Assembly: GCA_039819165.1 (NCBI GenBank)
Contig: JBCBSM010000001.1
Span: 682,001 to 746,000, forward strand
Direction: 5' to 3'
Origin: Planctomycetota bacterium
GTDB taxonomy: Bacteria; Planctomycetota; Phycisphaerae; Phycisphaerales; UBA1924
DNA: 64,000 bases
The translations under genes and the position numbers were made by a program. The notes below the pieces were generated by a model, which was not told the DNA's origin, made no database searches, and worked only from the letters and a program-made list of their open reading frames with translations. Each line of letters starts with the position of its first letter. Position 1 is the stretch's first letter. Of the stretch, positions 56,934-64,000 are shown piece after piece.

Positions 56934-57382
56934 GGCGGCGTCCCTCCCGAGGCGGCCGCCATCGGGCGCTGCGGCGCGACGCCGGTGTCCCGCTTGGCGT
57001 AGCCCTTGATGGTGTTGGTCGGCTCGCCGTTGTCCTCGCGAGTCTTGATCGCGACGCTGACCACCACCGGCAGGTTGTGCAGTTCGACCGAGTCGCGGGG
57101 CCGCAGCACATTCACCGCCCGGCAGATCGCCGACAGCGTGCCCTTGGCGATCTCGACCGTCTGCGTGTTGGGGTGCTTGAGGGTCAGGCGGTCCCAGAGC
57201 TTGCGGCCCTTGAACGGCCCCTCCAGCACCTCCATCTCGAGTTCCAGGTACTCGCCCTTGCCGTTCTTGGTCGGCTTCATGGCGCTGGCCGTGATGGCGG
57301 CCACGTACTTGCCGGCGGGGATGGGGTCGAAGCCGGCATTGGGCTCCACGTTGTTCGCGTCGAATCCGTTCAGGTCTGCCAT
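56921..57382 (-). CDS. DUF669-like single-strand DNA-binding-type protein
   Basis: A 153-residue protein. FDPIPAGKYVAAITASAMKPTKNGKGEYLELEMEVLEGPFKGRKLWDRLTLKHPN is a DUF669 sequence, found in phage recombination operons and thought to work like an ssDNA-binding or accessory protein. It sits between an ATPase and RusA, consistent with a Red-like recombination set. Confidence 0.8.
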   Translation of the reverse strand: MADLNGFDANNVEPNAGFDPIPAGKYVAAITASAMKPTKNGKGEYLELEMEVLEGPFKGRKLWDRLTLKHPNTQTVEIAKGTLSAICRAVNVLRPRDSVELHNLPVVVSVAIKTREDNGEPTNTIKGYAKRDTGVAPQRPMAAASGGTPPWKR

Positions 57383-57385
57383 GGG

Positions 57386-58198
57386 TCAGGCTCCTTGCTG
57401 CTTGGTTTGCTGGTTGATCTCGTTCTGGTTGGCGTTCTCGATGACGACGGTCGGATCGCCCTCGCCACGCGCCAGCGCCGCGAACACGCGGTAATCCAGC
57501 GGCAGCTCGTCGGGCAGGTTCAGTCGGTTCTTGGCGACATGGGCGGGCCGCTCGGTCGTGCGGAGGATCCGCTCGCCCGTGCCGATGCCCTGCGTGCGCT
57601 TGCGGTCGAAGCCCTCGCTCTGGGTCTTCGTGTGGACGCGGTAGGTGGCGAAGAGCACTTCGTCGCACCACTCCTGGATCAGCGCCGAGGCCTGCTTCTG
57701 CAGGCGGGGCACGTAGCGGTCGTAGGTGTCGGTCTCGGGGTTGGCGAACTTCTCGATCGCGGCGTGCGCGATCAGGACCACCTGCATCCCGCGCTCGGTC
57801 CGCAAAGCGTCGAGCCCCGCCAGGACCTCGCGCCATTGCGTCAGCGCGAAGATATATCCCTTGGCGTAGCCGATGTCCTCGATCGTCTCGACGCCGCGCT
57901 TCGCGCAGACCTCGGCCCAGATCAGCCGCTCGAGCCAGTCGAGAGAGTCGATGACCACCGTCTGGTAGCCGTGCTCATCGCTGTAGAGCGCCGACAGCGC
58001 CCCGAGCACGTCGGCGTACTTGGTCGCCAGCGGGAAGCGATCGCAGTCGATGTCGTTGGTGCCCTCTTCGGTCGTGATGAAAACGGGCGTCTCGGCCATC
58101 GCGCCGAAGGTGGACTTGCCGACGCCGTGGACGCCGTAGAGCATCACACGACGCGGCATCAGCGTGCGGCCCTTCTGGATGTGTGCGAGTGCGGTCAT
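57386..58198 (-). CDS. Sak4-like phage AAA ATPase
   Basis: A 270-residue ATPase starting MTALAHIQ. Walker A is YGVHGVGKST (21-30) and VVIDSLDWLERLIW is Walker B. The sequence is that of the RecA-like phage nucleotide-binding proteins (Sak4/Rad52-type single-strand annealing partners). It lies 3 bases upstream of the DUF669-like gene and 34 downstream of a RecE-like nuclease, a compact recombination operon. Confidence 0.85.
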   Translation of the reverse strand: MTALAHIQKGRTLMPRRVMLYGVHGVGKSTFGAMAETPVFITTEEGTNDIDCDRFPLATKYADVLGALSALYSDEHGYQTVVIDSLDWLERLIWAEVCAKRGVETIEDIGYAKGYIFALTQWREVLAGLDALRTERGMQVVLIAHAAIEKFANPETDTYDRYVPRLQKQASALIQEWCDEVLFATYRVHTKTQSEGFDRKRTQGIGTGERILRTTERPAHVAKNRLNLPDELPLDYRVFAALARGEGDPTVVIENANQNEINQQTKQQGA

Positions 58199-58232
58199 GA
58201 TCGATGGGTCTCCTTGTTGTTGGTGGTGTGGT

Positions 58233-59090
58233 TCAGGACTCGGTGTTGAAGGGCATGCGGTCGTACAGCCGCAGGGACTCGAAACCCGTGGGCCACTGGC
58301 CGGTCTCCCGGCAACGGATGAGCTCTTCGATGGCGCGGTCGTTCTCGGCCTGGGCAGCATCGAGGCACCGCGGCGCGATCTGCCACACGCCGCAGCGGAA
58401 CGGCTCGCGCTTCTCGACCGCGATGATGTGGACGGGCAACGTGACACCGCTCACGACGGCGAGCAGCGCCCGGTAGAACGCGAGCTGGTGCAGGTACTTG
58501 AATGCGTCGATGTGCCACTCGAATGAGTCGATCGAGTCGCAGGTCTTCAGATCAACGAGCCCGCGTCCGTCCTTGGGGTTGATCCAGTCGAACCGGGCTT
58601 GGCACAGCACGCCGTTCATCCGGCCGCGGACGACGCCCTCCGCGACGCCCTCGGCCAACAGCTCGCGGGCAAACAGATGCTCGCGCACGCTCGCCGCCAT
58701 CTGCTCGACCGTCGCGGCGTCGGTGTCGGCCAGCACGGGCTTGCCGCGCTTCTCGGCCCACTCGGCGAACGCCTTCGTGTTCGAGCCGTAGGGCTGCCCG
58801 GTCTTCGGATTGATCGGCCCGCCGACCGCGTACTCGGCCTCGTAGCGCCCGCGGCCCTCGAGGATCAGCGTGTGCGCCGCCCGACCGACGAGGAACGCGT
58901 GGCTGTCCCGGTCCGGGATCAGCCCCATCTCCTTGCGCCGGAACAGCAGCGGGCACGAGCGGAACTCAGCCAGCCGGTGCGAGGTCAGGCAATCGCCGCG
59001 ACGGGCGTGGTAGGTCTCCGCGGGCTCGCGGATGAGCACGCTGGCGAGGCAAGAGTGGAGGTCGTCTGTGTTCTGGGGTATCGCGCTCAT
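58233..59090 (-). CDS. RecE/YqaJ-like PD-(D/E)XK exonuclease
   Basis: A 285-residue nuclease. GRAAHTLILEG (H73), QARFDW (D168), GLVDLKT (D180, K182) and HQLAFY (Y206) form the conserved PD-(D/E)XK motifs of the lambda-exonuclease/RecE type. It would resect double-strand ends to 3-prime tails for the Sak4-like partner. A 1-base overlap (TGATG) joins it to the upstream gene. Confidence 0.85.
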   Translation of the reverse strand: MSAIPQNTDDLHSCLASVLIREPAETYHARRGDCLTSHRLAEFRSCPLLFRRKEMGLIPDRDSHAFLVGRAAHTLILEGRGRYEAEYAVGGPINPKTGQPYGSNTKAFAEWAEKRGKPVLADTDAATVEQMAASVREHLFARELLAEGVAEGVVRGRMNGVLCQARFDWINPKDGRGLVDLKTCDSIDSFEWHIDAFKYLHQLAFYRALLAVVSGVTLPVHIIAVEKREPFRCGVWQIAPRCLDAAQAENDRAIEELIRCRETGQWPTGFESLRLYDRMPFNTES

Positions 59091-59410
59091 CAGGCGGCCA
59101 CCCCCTGCGGTGCGCGGGCCTGACCGCTCCTGGGCCCACCGCAGGGCATCCGCCGGACTGCGAACCCGTCGGCCCCGAACTCCTTGATCAGGAATGCCGT
59201 GAAGATGCGGACCACGGCCGACCCGCAGGGCGAGCCGCCATCGACAAGCAGCGCAGCGCGGGGCGGATCGGCGTGGTAGGACACATCGGTGCGGGTCCGG
59301 GCCTCACCGAAGAGGCCCTCCGCGGCCAGGATCGACAGGTGCAGCGTGGCCTCTGCCTCCGCCAGAGCGGCAGGGGAGGCGAATCGGAATCGAAACACAT
59401 CGGTCAACAT
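59090..59410 (-). CDS. Conserved-type phage protein of unknown function
   Basis: A 106-residue protein, opening MLTDVFRFRFASPAALAEAEATLHLSILAAEGLFGEARTRTD, with a mixed alpha/beta look and no motif I can name. It overlaps the RecE-like gene by 1 base, so it is first in the recombination operon. Function unknown. Confidence 0.55.
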   Translation of the reverse strand: MLTDVFRFRFASPAALAEAEATLHLSILAAEGLFGEARTRTDVSYHADPPRAALLVDGGSPCGSAVVRIFTAFLIKEFGADGFAVRRMPCGGPRSGQARAPQGVAA

Positions 59411-59457
59411 CAGGAGCTCCTTTCACGGGCGCACCGACCGCCACCCGTGAGACCCAG

Positions 59458-59492
59458 CCCCTCGAGCCGCGGCGTACACCGTGGTCGAGGGG
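59458..59492. other. Hairpin in the leader of the recombination operon
   Basis: CCCCTCGA (59458-59465) and TCGAGGGG (59485-59492) pair as an 8-bp stem with a 19-base loop, between the 15-base motif and the operon start at 59410. The head operon also has a GC hairpin after the same motif. Confidence 0.45.
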
Positions 59493-59543
59493 CCGGGGCC
59501 TCCGGAGGGAAGAGAGAGAACCGGCAGTCGGGGGGCGCTTCTT

Positions 59544-59558
59544 GGGTCACCTATGCCG
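59544..59558 (-). promoter_or_regulatory. 15-base repeated motif (copy 2)
   Basis: CGGCATAGGTGACCC on the minus strand, 134 bases upstream of the operon that starts at 59410, and identical to 43303-43317. It lies in the 168-base gap after the sigma factor gene. Confidence 0.5.
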
Positions 59559-59578
59559 CCACCGCCGCCGGTGCGCGG

Positions 59579-60178
59579 TCAGGCCAGCCCAAACCCGGCC
59601 GCCTCGAAGCGGGCGCGGAACCGTTCGAGGGCGTTCTGGATCTGCCGGCGGCTCACCGAAGCGCCGGATCGGCGCGACCACTCGCGCGCGGCCGCCGCCT
59701 TGCCGTGCTCGGCGACGAGCCGAAGCAGGTCCCGGTCCTTCGGGTCGAGGGTGGCCATGACCGCCGCGACGGCCTCAGCGGTCTCGGCGGTATCAAACTG
59801 GCAAGCGGGGGCGGACTGGCGGCGGCGCTGCTGGTCGGCAGGACCGAGGACCGTGCGAAGCGGGACGGCGTCGCCGTCGCACTCGACGAGCGTTCCCTCA
59901 AGGGAGATCGCCTCGTAATCGCCGCGCCGCTTGTGGCGGCCACGGAATCGCAGCTCCATCGCCACCCAGGAATCGATGGCGTTCGTGACGAACGCCTCGA
60001 TGTTCCCCCGGGCGGGATCGAACAGGTGGGCCTTCTCCAGCAGATACAGCAGCATCTGCTGCGTCAGGTCGTCGCGGTCCGACCAGGAGAAGTCGGTGCG
60101 CCGGCAGAGCTGGGCGGCTTTGATGCGGATGAGGGTGGCGGTGAAGGGGTCAGAAACAATCTGGTTGGGGTTACCCAT
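59579..60178 (-). CDS. Phage sigma-70-like factor
   Basis: A 199-residue protein with two sigma domains. Region 2: DRDDLTQQMLLYLLEKAHLFDPARGNIEAFVTNAIDSWVAMELRFRGRHKRRGD. Region 4: TLDPKDRDLLRLVAEHGKAAAAREWSRRSGASVSRRQIQNALERFRARF, an HTH. The linker is short, so it is of ECF/phage type. It lies at the head of the minus-strand genes and may direct host polymerase to phage promoters such as the 15-base motif sites. Confidence 0.8.
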   Translation of the reverse strand: MGNPNQIVSDPFTATLIRIKAAQLCRRTDFSWSDRDDLTQQMLLYLLEKAHLFDPARGNIEAFVTNAIDSWVAMELRFRGRHKRRGDYEAISLEGTLVECDGDAVPLRTVLGPADQQRRRQSAPACQFDTAETAEAVAAVMATLDPKDRDLLRLVAEHGKAAAAREWSRRSGASVSRRQIQNALERFRARFEAAGFGLA

Positions 60179-60548
60179 GACGGGCCTCCGAGACCGGAGG
60201 CAGCGCCTGGGGTGTCGCCATCAGTGCGCACGGATCGCGCCCGACCGTTTAGCGGCGGTTCGCGGAATCGTCGTAGACGACGACACCCGAACGGCACTGC
60301 TTCGCGGCCAGTTGCGAAGTTGATGATGGACTTAGACAACGATGATGGTCATGCACCTTGCGGTAGCCGCGACCATCGCGGAGGCCCCCGAGAGCGGGGC
60401 AAGACAGACTCTCTCTGTTGGTTGGTGTGGGTCATGCGGCTTCCGACTCCTGGCCGTTAGGTGTCGGAGGAATGGTGCCGCTTATCTGGTTTTCTAGTGG
60501 GTAGTTACGGCGTCTTCAGCGCGTCATCAAGGCGTCACTAGTGGGTAA
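60179..60548. promoter_or_regulatory. 370-base intergenic region with direct repeats
   Basis: No convincing gene. Direct repeats CTAGTGGGTAGTTA (60494-60507) and CTAGTGGGTAATTA (60538-60551) differ at one position; the second spans the stop of the QueC-like gene. A GTCGTC-TA-GACGAC dyad is present near 60277. The region divides phage core genes from the defence-type pair and may hold promoters for the sigma gene. Confidence 0.45.
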
Positions 60549-62324
60549 TTAGTGTGCCGTCGCTTCCGCCAGATGGGAACGGCCGCCTGGGGTAATGGCA
60601 GCCCCCGAGCGCATGCCCTTGGGATAGCACACAAAGTCCAGGTCCCGAAGTTCTTTGAGCTCGCCGCCGATGGTCTTGCGCGTGAGGCGGTGGCCCTTGG
60701 CATCCGTAGCCTCAACCATGTCAGCCTGGCTCATAAGCGATTTGGCCTCTGAGAGAACCGTGAGGAGCAGCATCTGGTTCTTGCTCAGTGGATGGGATGG
60801 GCGTGATCCGCCATCAGCTTCTGATGGCTGCGCCGCCTTGGGTAGCGCAGCTTTGTGATCACCGCCGCTCGTGCCGAAGCCAAACGCAAGCATGGATCCG
60901 TCGGCGATCTTTCCGAGATACTGGTCTTCGGCTGACGCCTGCATAGCCTCGATGATCACCGCGTTGACCTGCTCGGCATGCCGCCGATGCAGGTCGAACA
61001 CGCTATCGATGACCACGGAGGGTGCAAAAGGCATGAATCGGGTGACTCGGGCCAATTCGGCAGCATACCGTTGAGCGAAGTCGGCAGAGTCTTCTAGTGC
61101 TGCGATCTCGCGAGCAAAGCCAAGAAATCTCTCAGCTATGGTTCGATCTTCGGTTCGTTTGCGGGGCTCTGTCAGTACATCGTGTCGGTAGAGTCTAGAT
61201 GGCTCCAACGCGCCGCCGTCTACGCCGAGCGTTGCGAAGCGTCGCGACACGCATTGTGAACACACGCCGCAGTGCGGGCTCGCCTTGGTCGTTTCCCGAG
61301 TATGCATACAACTTACGCTGGAAGCGATCAGCTCTCCCTGCCCTTCGTGCTTGATGATCTCTACCACGTCCTGCTTCGTTTTCGTCAGAAATTCGTTCCG
61401 AACCTGGAACTTCTGCTCGAACACCGCTGACAGGAGTTGGCTGTACCATGCCAAGGTCTGGGGATGTGTCGTCCGGGTTGCCCGTGCACCGAGCTCATGC
61501 TCAGCCAGGGGGAGGTTGATGCTCACGACTCCATTCTCGAAGAAGTCGACAGCATCCAGGCCGAAGATCCTCGCCACAACCGCCCCAAGCGTGACATAGA
61601 GGAAGGATCGTGTCCGCTGAGTGTGATCCTTCTCCACCAACCCCTTCTTGTTGCACCAGACAGATACTGGCAGCGGGGCATTGCCGGACACGGAGGCTCG
61701 TTTGACAAGCTCCTTCACGAGACTCTTCTGCAGCCCAGCCACATGTCCCGCGGGCTTGTGGCTCACCATTGCAATGCGCCGCCCGGCAGAAAGCTCTTGC
61801 ACGGCTCCGCCCAGGGAATCGATTCCGCCTGAGAAGAGGAGGACCTTCTCGATGCCTTCTGGATTCGGGTCACCGGAGCCGAATTCCAAGTAGTTCTCTA
61901 CCGCGGGGGGTTCGTCCAGTTCACAGAAGGCGAACTCGAAGTTGTCACCGGAGATGAAGTTCAACATGCGGGACAGCAGGCCAGCAACGTCTTCCTGATT
62001 CCAGAAGTCTGGGTCACGGACAGCGATCTCCATCCGAATATCTCGGTACCACAAATCGCCGTAGTCCTGGGCCTTTCGTCCGGTTCGCCTGGACAGTTGG
62101 TCAGCGACATACACCGCCGCTGCGATCTCGATAAGATCGGCTGCTCGCTTCGGCACATTGGCCGTCAGCGACTTGGAGATCTCTGAAATCTTGATAACGA
62201 CATTGCTTGCAGGACCATCTGTGATGAGTTCTGTAGCCTTTAGCTCACGCCACAGCTTCCGGCGGCTAGAGAGGCCTGCGCCGTTGCACAAGAACAGATG
62301 CGGCTTGGGCGGATCAGGAGGCAT
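60549..62324 (-). CDS. QueC-like PP-loop protein with C-terminal winged helix, defence-type
   Basis: A 591-residue protein. SGGIDS (165-170) is the PP-loop of QueC-like ATPases, and C339, C352, C355 and C358 (HCGVCSQC) form the zinc site of that family. An N-terminal domain of about 150 residues and a C-terminal winged helix (about 510-591, MLLLTVLSEAKSLMSQADMVEATD) are additions. QueC-like proteins of this kind occur in Qat-type and CBASS-linked defence systems, where they modify proteins or nucleotides rather than making preQ0. The gene overlaps its partner by 11 bases. Confidence 0.75.
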   Translation of the reverse strand: MPPDPPKPHLFLCNGAGLSSRRKLWRELKATELITDGPASNVVIKISEISKSLTANVPKRAADLIEIAAAVYVADQLSRRTGRKAQDYGDLWYRDIRMEIAVRDPDFWNQEDVAGLLSRMLNFISGDNFEFAFCELDEPPAVENYLEFGSGDPNPEGIEKVLLFSGGIDSLGGAVQELSAGRRIAMVSHKPAGHVAGLQKSLVKELVKRASVSGNAPLPVSVWCNKKGLVEKDHTQRTRSFLYVTLGAVVARIFGLDAVDFFENGVVSINLPLAEHELGARATRTTHPQTLAWYSQLLSAVFEQKFQVRNEFLTKTKQDVVEIIKHEGQGELIASSVSCMHTRETTKASPHCGVCSQCVSRRFATLGVDGGALEPSRLYRHDVLTEPRKRTEDRTIAERFLGFAREIAALEDSADFAQRYAAELARVTRFMPFAPSVVIDSVFDLHRRHAEQVNAVIIEAMQASAEDQYLGKIADGSMLAFGFGTSGGDHKAALPKAAQPSEADGGSRPSHPLSKNQMLLLTVLSEAKSLMSQADMVEATDAKGHRLTRKTIGGELKELRDLDFVCYPKGMRSGAAITPGGRSHLAEATAH

Positions 62325-63171
62325 CCGCTCCTCCGAGATGCGTCAGCGCATCGCCCACCTTCTCCAAAGCATGACGGACAAAGCCAGCACTCTTCCGAGG
62401 TGTGATGCCGTCTTGAAAGTTGTGCTTGGAGTACCAAGTTCCCGAGAACTCTTTGAGCACAGACGACGCGGTTCGACAATGCGCTTCCATCGCCGATAGG
62501 AATGCATTGTGCTCGGACACGTCGGCGAACCTGCGGCCCGGCCCGACGTGGTTCGAGAGCTCCTTGCTCAAGTGATAGATGAGAAATCCGCTTGCCACAC
62601 GACCGAAAAAGTCTTGGGTCAGGCGAGCGAATCCTGACTGCGTGGACAGCCGACGCAATGCATCTTGAACAGCGTCCGGCCCTGTACCGAAGAGGGTATT
62701 CGCATACTCCTGACCCAGCACCGTTAGGCTTTGAGCGGCGGCCCGCTGAGCGATCTCGCTAAGGTCCGAGCGAGTTCGTGTCATGGCCAGATGGTCATCG
62801 ATGGCGTACGTGAAGTTCCCGACCAAGTCGTAGATGGTGTTGGCAATAGCGGTACCATCGCCTTGGGATGGACTGAACTCCCATGCGCTGCCCGTGACCC
62901 CAAGCTCAGCCAGGCGCTCGTTGAAGCGGTCTTCATCCCGAGCTGCCTGCGTGACCTGTGTCAGCAAGTAGAACGTATGAATCAGGCCTTCATCGTTCGC
63001 AGCACGCTCGAATCCCGCAATCGCAGCGGTGAGCATCGCGTCAGCCACCTGCGCGAGCGCAGCTTGGCCCACGCCGGGCAAACCCGTCATGCCAGCACCA
63101 TCGCCCAGCATGGCGACAACGCGTCTATGCGATGGCGTAACCGGTAGGCTTTCGACCTGATGGTGGCCCAT
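62314..63171 (-). CDS. Helical partner of the QueC-like protein
   Basis: A 285-residue, largely helical protein; ATG 63171 is taken, but ATG 63111 is also possible. The end reads SNHVGPGRRFADVSEHNAFLSAMEAHCRTASSVLKEFSGTWYSKHNF...TPRKSAGFVRHALEKVGD, which looks like the C-terminal part of QatB-type partners. It is translationally linked to the QueC-like gene (11-base overlap), so the two act together. No nuclease motif is seen. Confidence 0.6.
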   Translation of the reverse strand: MGHHQVESLPVTPSHRRVVAMLGDGAGMTGLPGVGQAALAQVADAMLTAAIAGFERAANDEGLIHTFYLLTQVTQAARDEDRFNERLAELGVTGSAWEFSPSQGDGTAIANTIYDLVGNFTYAIDDHLAMTRTRSDLSEIAQRAAAQSLTVLGQEYANTLFGTGPDAVQDALRRLSTQSGFARLTQDFFGRVASGFLIYHLSKELSNHVGPGRRFADVSEHNAFLSAMEAHCRTASSVLKEFSGTWYSKHNFQDGITPRKSAGFVRHALEKVGDALTHLGGADAS

Positions 63172-63653
63172 AGGGAGGGTTCTCCGCTAGAGGGCCGCCA
63201 AGCTATCTCGGACACGTCGAGGTGGAGAGGCCCTATGCCGATGTCCGAAACGGCCGCCCATGTTGCCGTCCGAATACCGGACTGCATCGGCACTTAAAGT
63301 GCAGCTCATGAGTCAGAGCTATAGCCAGGATCGGGATCACCACAGAGAATCAATGCCTATGCGAAACGCTCGCTTACACGAAGTGTCCTTATCGGAACTA
63401 CGGGCATCACGCACGGTCCCCGTTGGCGCAGAAGTCGGACACCGTCTTCGGACATCTTCCAGGGTCTGGCCTCTAGCATTCCGTCACTCGATCCAGCCAT
63501 TCGCACTGCTCCCGATGACCAGACTCGCAGCAGGACTGGGTGAGCTGAAGATGACATCCCGCTCAGAGCGGAAGCCGTTATTCGCCGTCGATGACTATTC
63601 CTCTTCGACCGCAATGACAACATTCTGTCCCTGGGTTGACCGGGAATCAGTGT
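63172..63653. other. 482-base intergenic region
   Basis: No supported gene. A GCACTTAAAGTGC dyad (63290-63302) is present. Open frames in both directions are Ser/Arg-rich without family features. It separates the defence-type pair from the recombinase-associated gene. Confidence 0.4.
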
Positions 63654-64000
63654 TTAAGCCTTTGCGTGACAGATTCTTGGACTTTGGTGGCCACGCCATG
63701 CTTCCCGCTGTGACGTCCAAACGCATAGCGTCACGATCTCCCGCAGATCCCGTTCCGTCACCGGATCCCGCCCCTCCGTCACAGGTGGCAGGAACAGAAT
63801 CTCCTCTTGGATATCCGGGGCCAGATGAAGCAGGTTCATGATCTGCGTCATCCGCGGCTGGGTCACTCGGGCCAAGGCCGCCAAGTCGGTCTGGCTGCCC
63901 ACCACCCCGTCCTGAAGCATCCGATCGAACTTGATCGCCAGGGCCATCAGGCGGGCGACTCGGGGCACCCGCCCCGGCGGAGGGAGCGGAGCGGGCTCGG
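63654..64000 (-). CDS. Recombinase-associated HTH protein (partial, start outside window)
   Basis: At least 115 residues; the frame continues past 64000 (PAPLPPPGRVPRVARLMALAIKFDRML). VGSQTDLAALARVTQPRMTQIMNLLHLAPDIQEEILFLPP and GRDPVTERDLREIV are seen in small ParB-like/HTH proteins encoded next to large serine recombinases on mobile elements. The extreme C-terminus (RGHQSPRICHAKA) looks eroded. This suggests that the integrase of the element lies just right of the window. Confidence 0.65.
   Translation of the reverse strand, partial: EPAPLPPPGRVPRVARLMALAIKFDRMLQDGVVGSQTDLAALARVTQPRMTQIMNLLHLAPDIQEEILFLPPVTEGRDPVTERDLREIVTLCVWTSQREAWRGHQSPRICHAKA

Larger units (their letters stand above)
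29173..64000. mobile_element. Prophage or phage-derived element, truncated at the right window edge
   Basis: From 4 bases after the copA stop to the window end, the genes form a phage set: terminase, portal, capsid, tail tube, tape measure, tail proteins, helicase/primase, RusA, recombination genes and a sigma factor, almost all on the minus strand. The right edge holds a partial recombinase-associated HTH protein, suggesting the integration module lies beyond 64000. No att repeat could be identified. Three plus-strand cargo blocks sit inside. Confidence 0.85.

Noticed and set aside
60064-60339. Minus-strand open frame MSKSIINFATG... overlapping the sigma gene
   Set aside because: It overlaps the sigma factor in another frame and becomes Pro/Ser-rich; no sign of coding use.
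63260-63841. Plus-strand open frame of 193 residues near the right end
   Set aside because: Composition is that of random high-GC reading; it overlaps the convincing minus-strand HTH gene and has no motif or RBS.

Overview
The window is high-GC bacterial DNA with two different halves. Positions 1-29168 form a plus-strand heavy-metal resistance island. Positions 29173-64000 hold a tailed-phage genome (prophage or integrated phage-like element) that runs off the right edge. The host cannot be named from the sequence alone. High GC, weak ribosome-binding sites at many starts, a 1280-residue CusA-type pump with an adaptor carrying heavy-metal-binding modules, and repeated Cys-rich secreted proteins fit a Planctomycetota-like bacterium, but that is a low-confidence inference.

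Metal island. Three consecutive RND efflux cassettes share one layout: a small exported Cys/His-rich protein, a TolC-type outer-membrane lipoprotein, a periplasmic adaptor, and an RND pump. Cassette 1 (92-7529) is CzcCBA-like, with a Cys-rich repeat domain on the adaptor and a short CDF-type transporter. Cassette 2 (7817-15960) is CzcCBA/CusCBA-like, with a His-rich lipoprotein and a full CDF (CzcD-like) exporter. Cassette 3 (16195-29168) looks copper/silver-directed: CusCBA-like pump, a secreted protein with five YHS-like repeats, an APC-superfamily permease, a CsoR-type repressor with its operator, and a CopA P-type ATPase with YHS and CxMHP modules. Genes in each cassette mostly overlap by 4 bases and are probably co-transcribed.

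Phage region. Nearly all core genes lie on the minus strand, so from right to left they read: a partial recombinase-associated HTH protein at the window edge, a QueC-like defence-type pair (60549-63171), a phage sigma factor, recombination and replication genes (RecE-like nuclease, Sak4-like ATPase, DUF669-like protein, RusA, SF2 helicase, PrimPol/RepA-like helicase), a ParB-methyltransferase, terminase, portal, a protease-capsid fusion, connectors, tail tube, tail chaperones joined by a likely -1 frameshift, tape measure, tail-tip proteins, a methyltransferase, a DUF115-like protein and a Hint (intein-like) protein. Three plus-strand cargo blocks interrupt this: HipB-HipA-ART (43498-46233), a four-gene block with a Lys-rich HARE-HTH protein (48940-50382), and a thioredoxin-like lipoprotein (56138-56515).

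Most interesting points: the HipBA+ART cassette between terminase and portal; the frameshift at the C6 run at 37007-37012; a 15-base motif repeated exactly upstream of two phage operons that also encode a sigma factor; an iteron-like repeat cluster at 52054-52226; the Hint domain in a Gly/Ser-repeat protein; and the two-gene QueC-like module next to the integration end.
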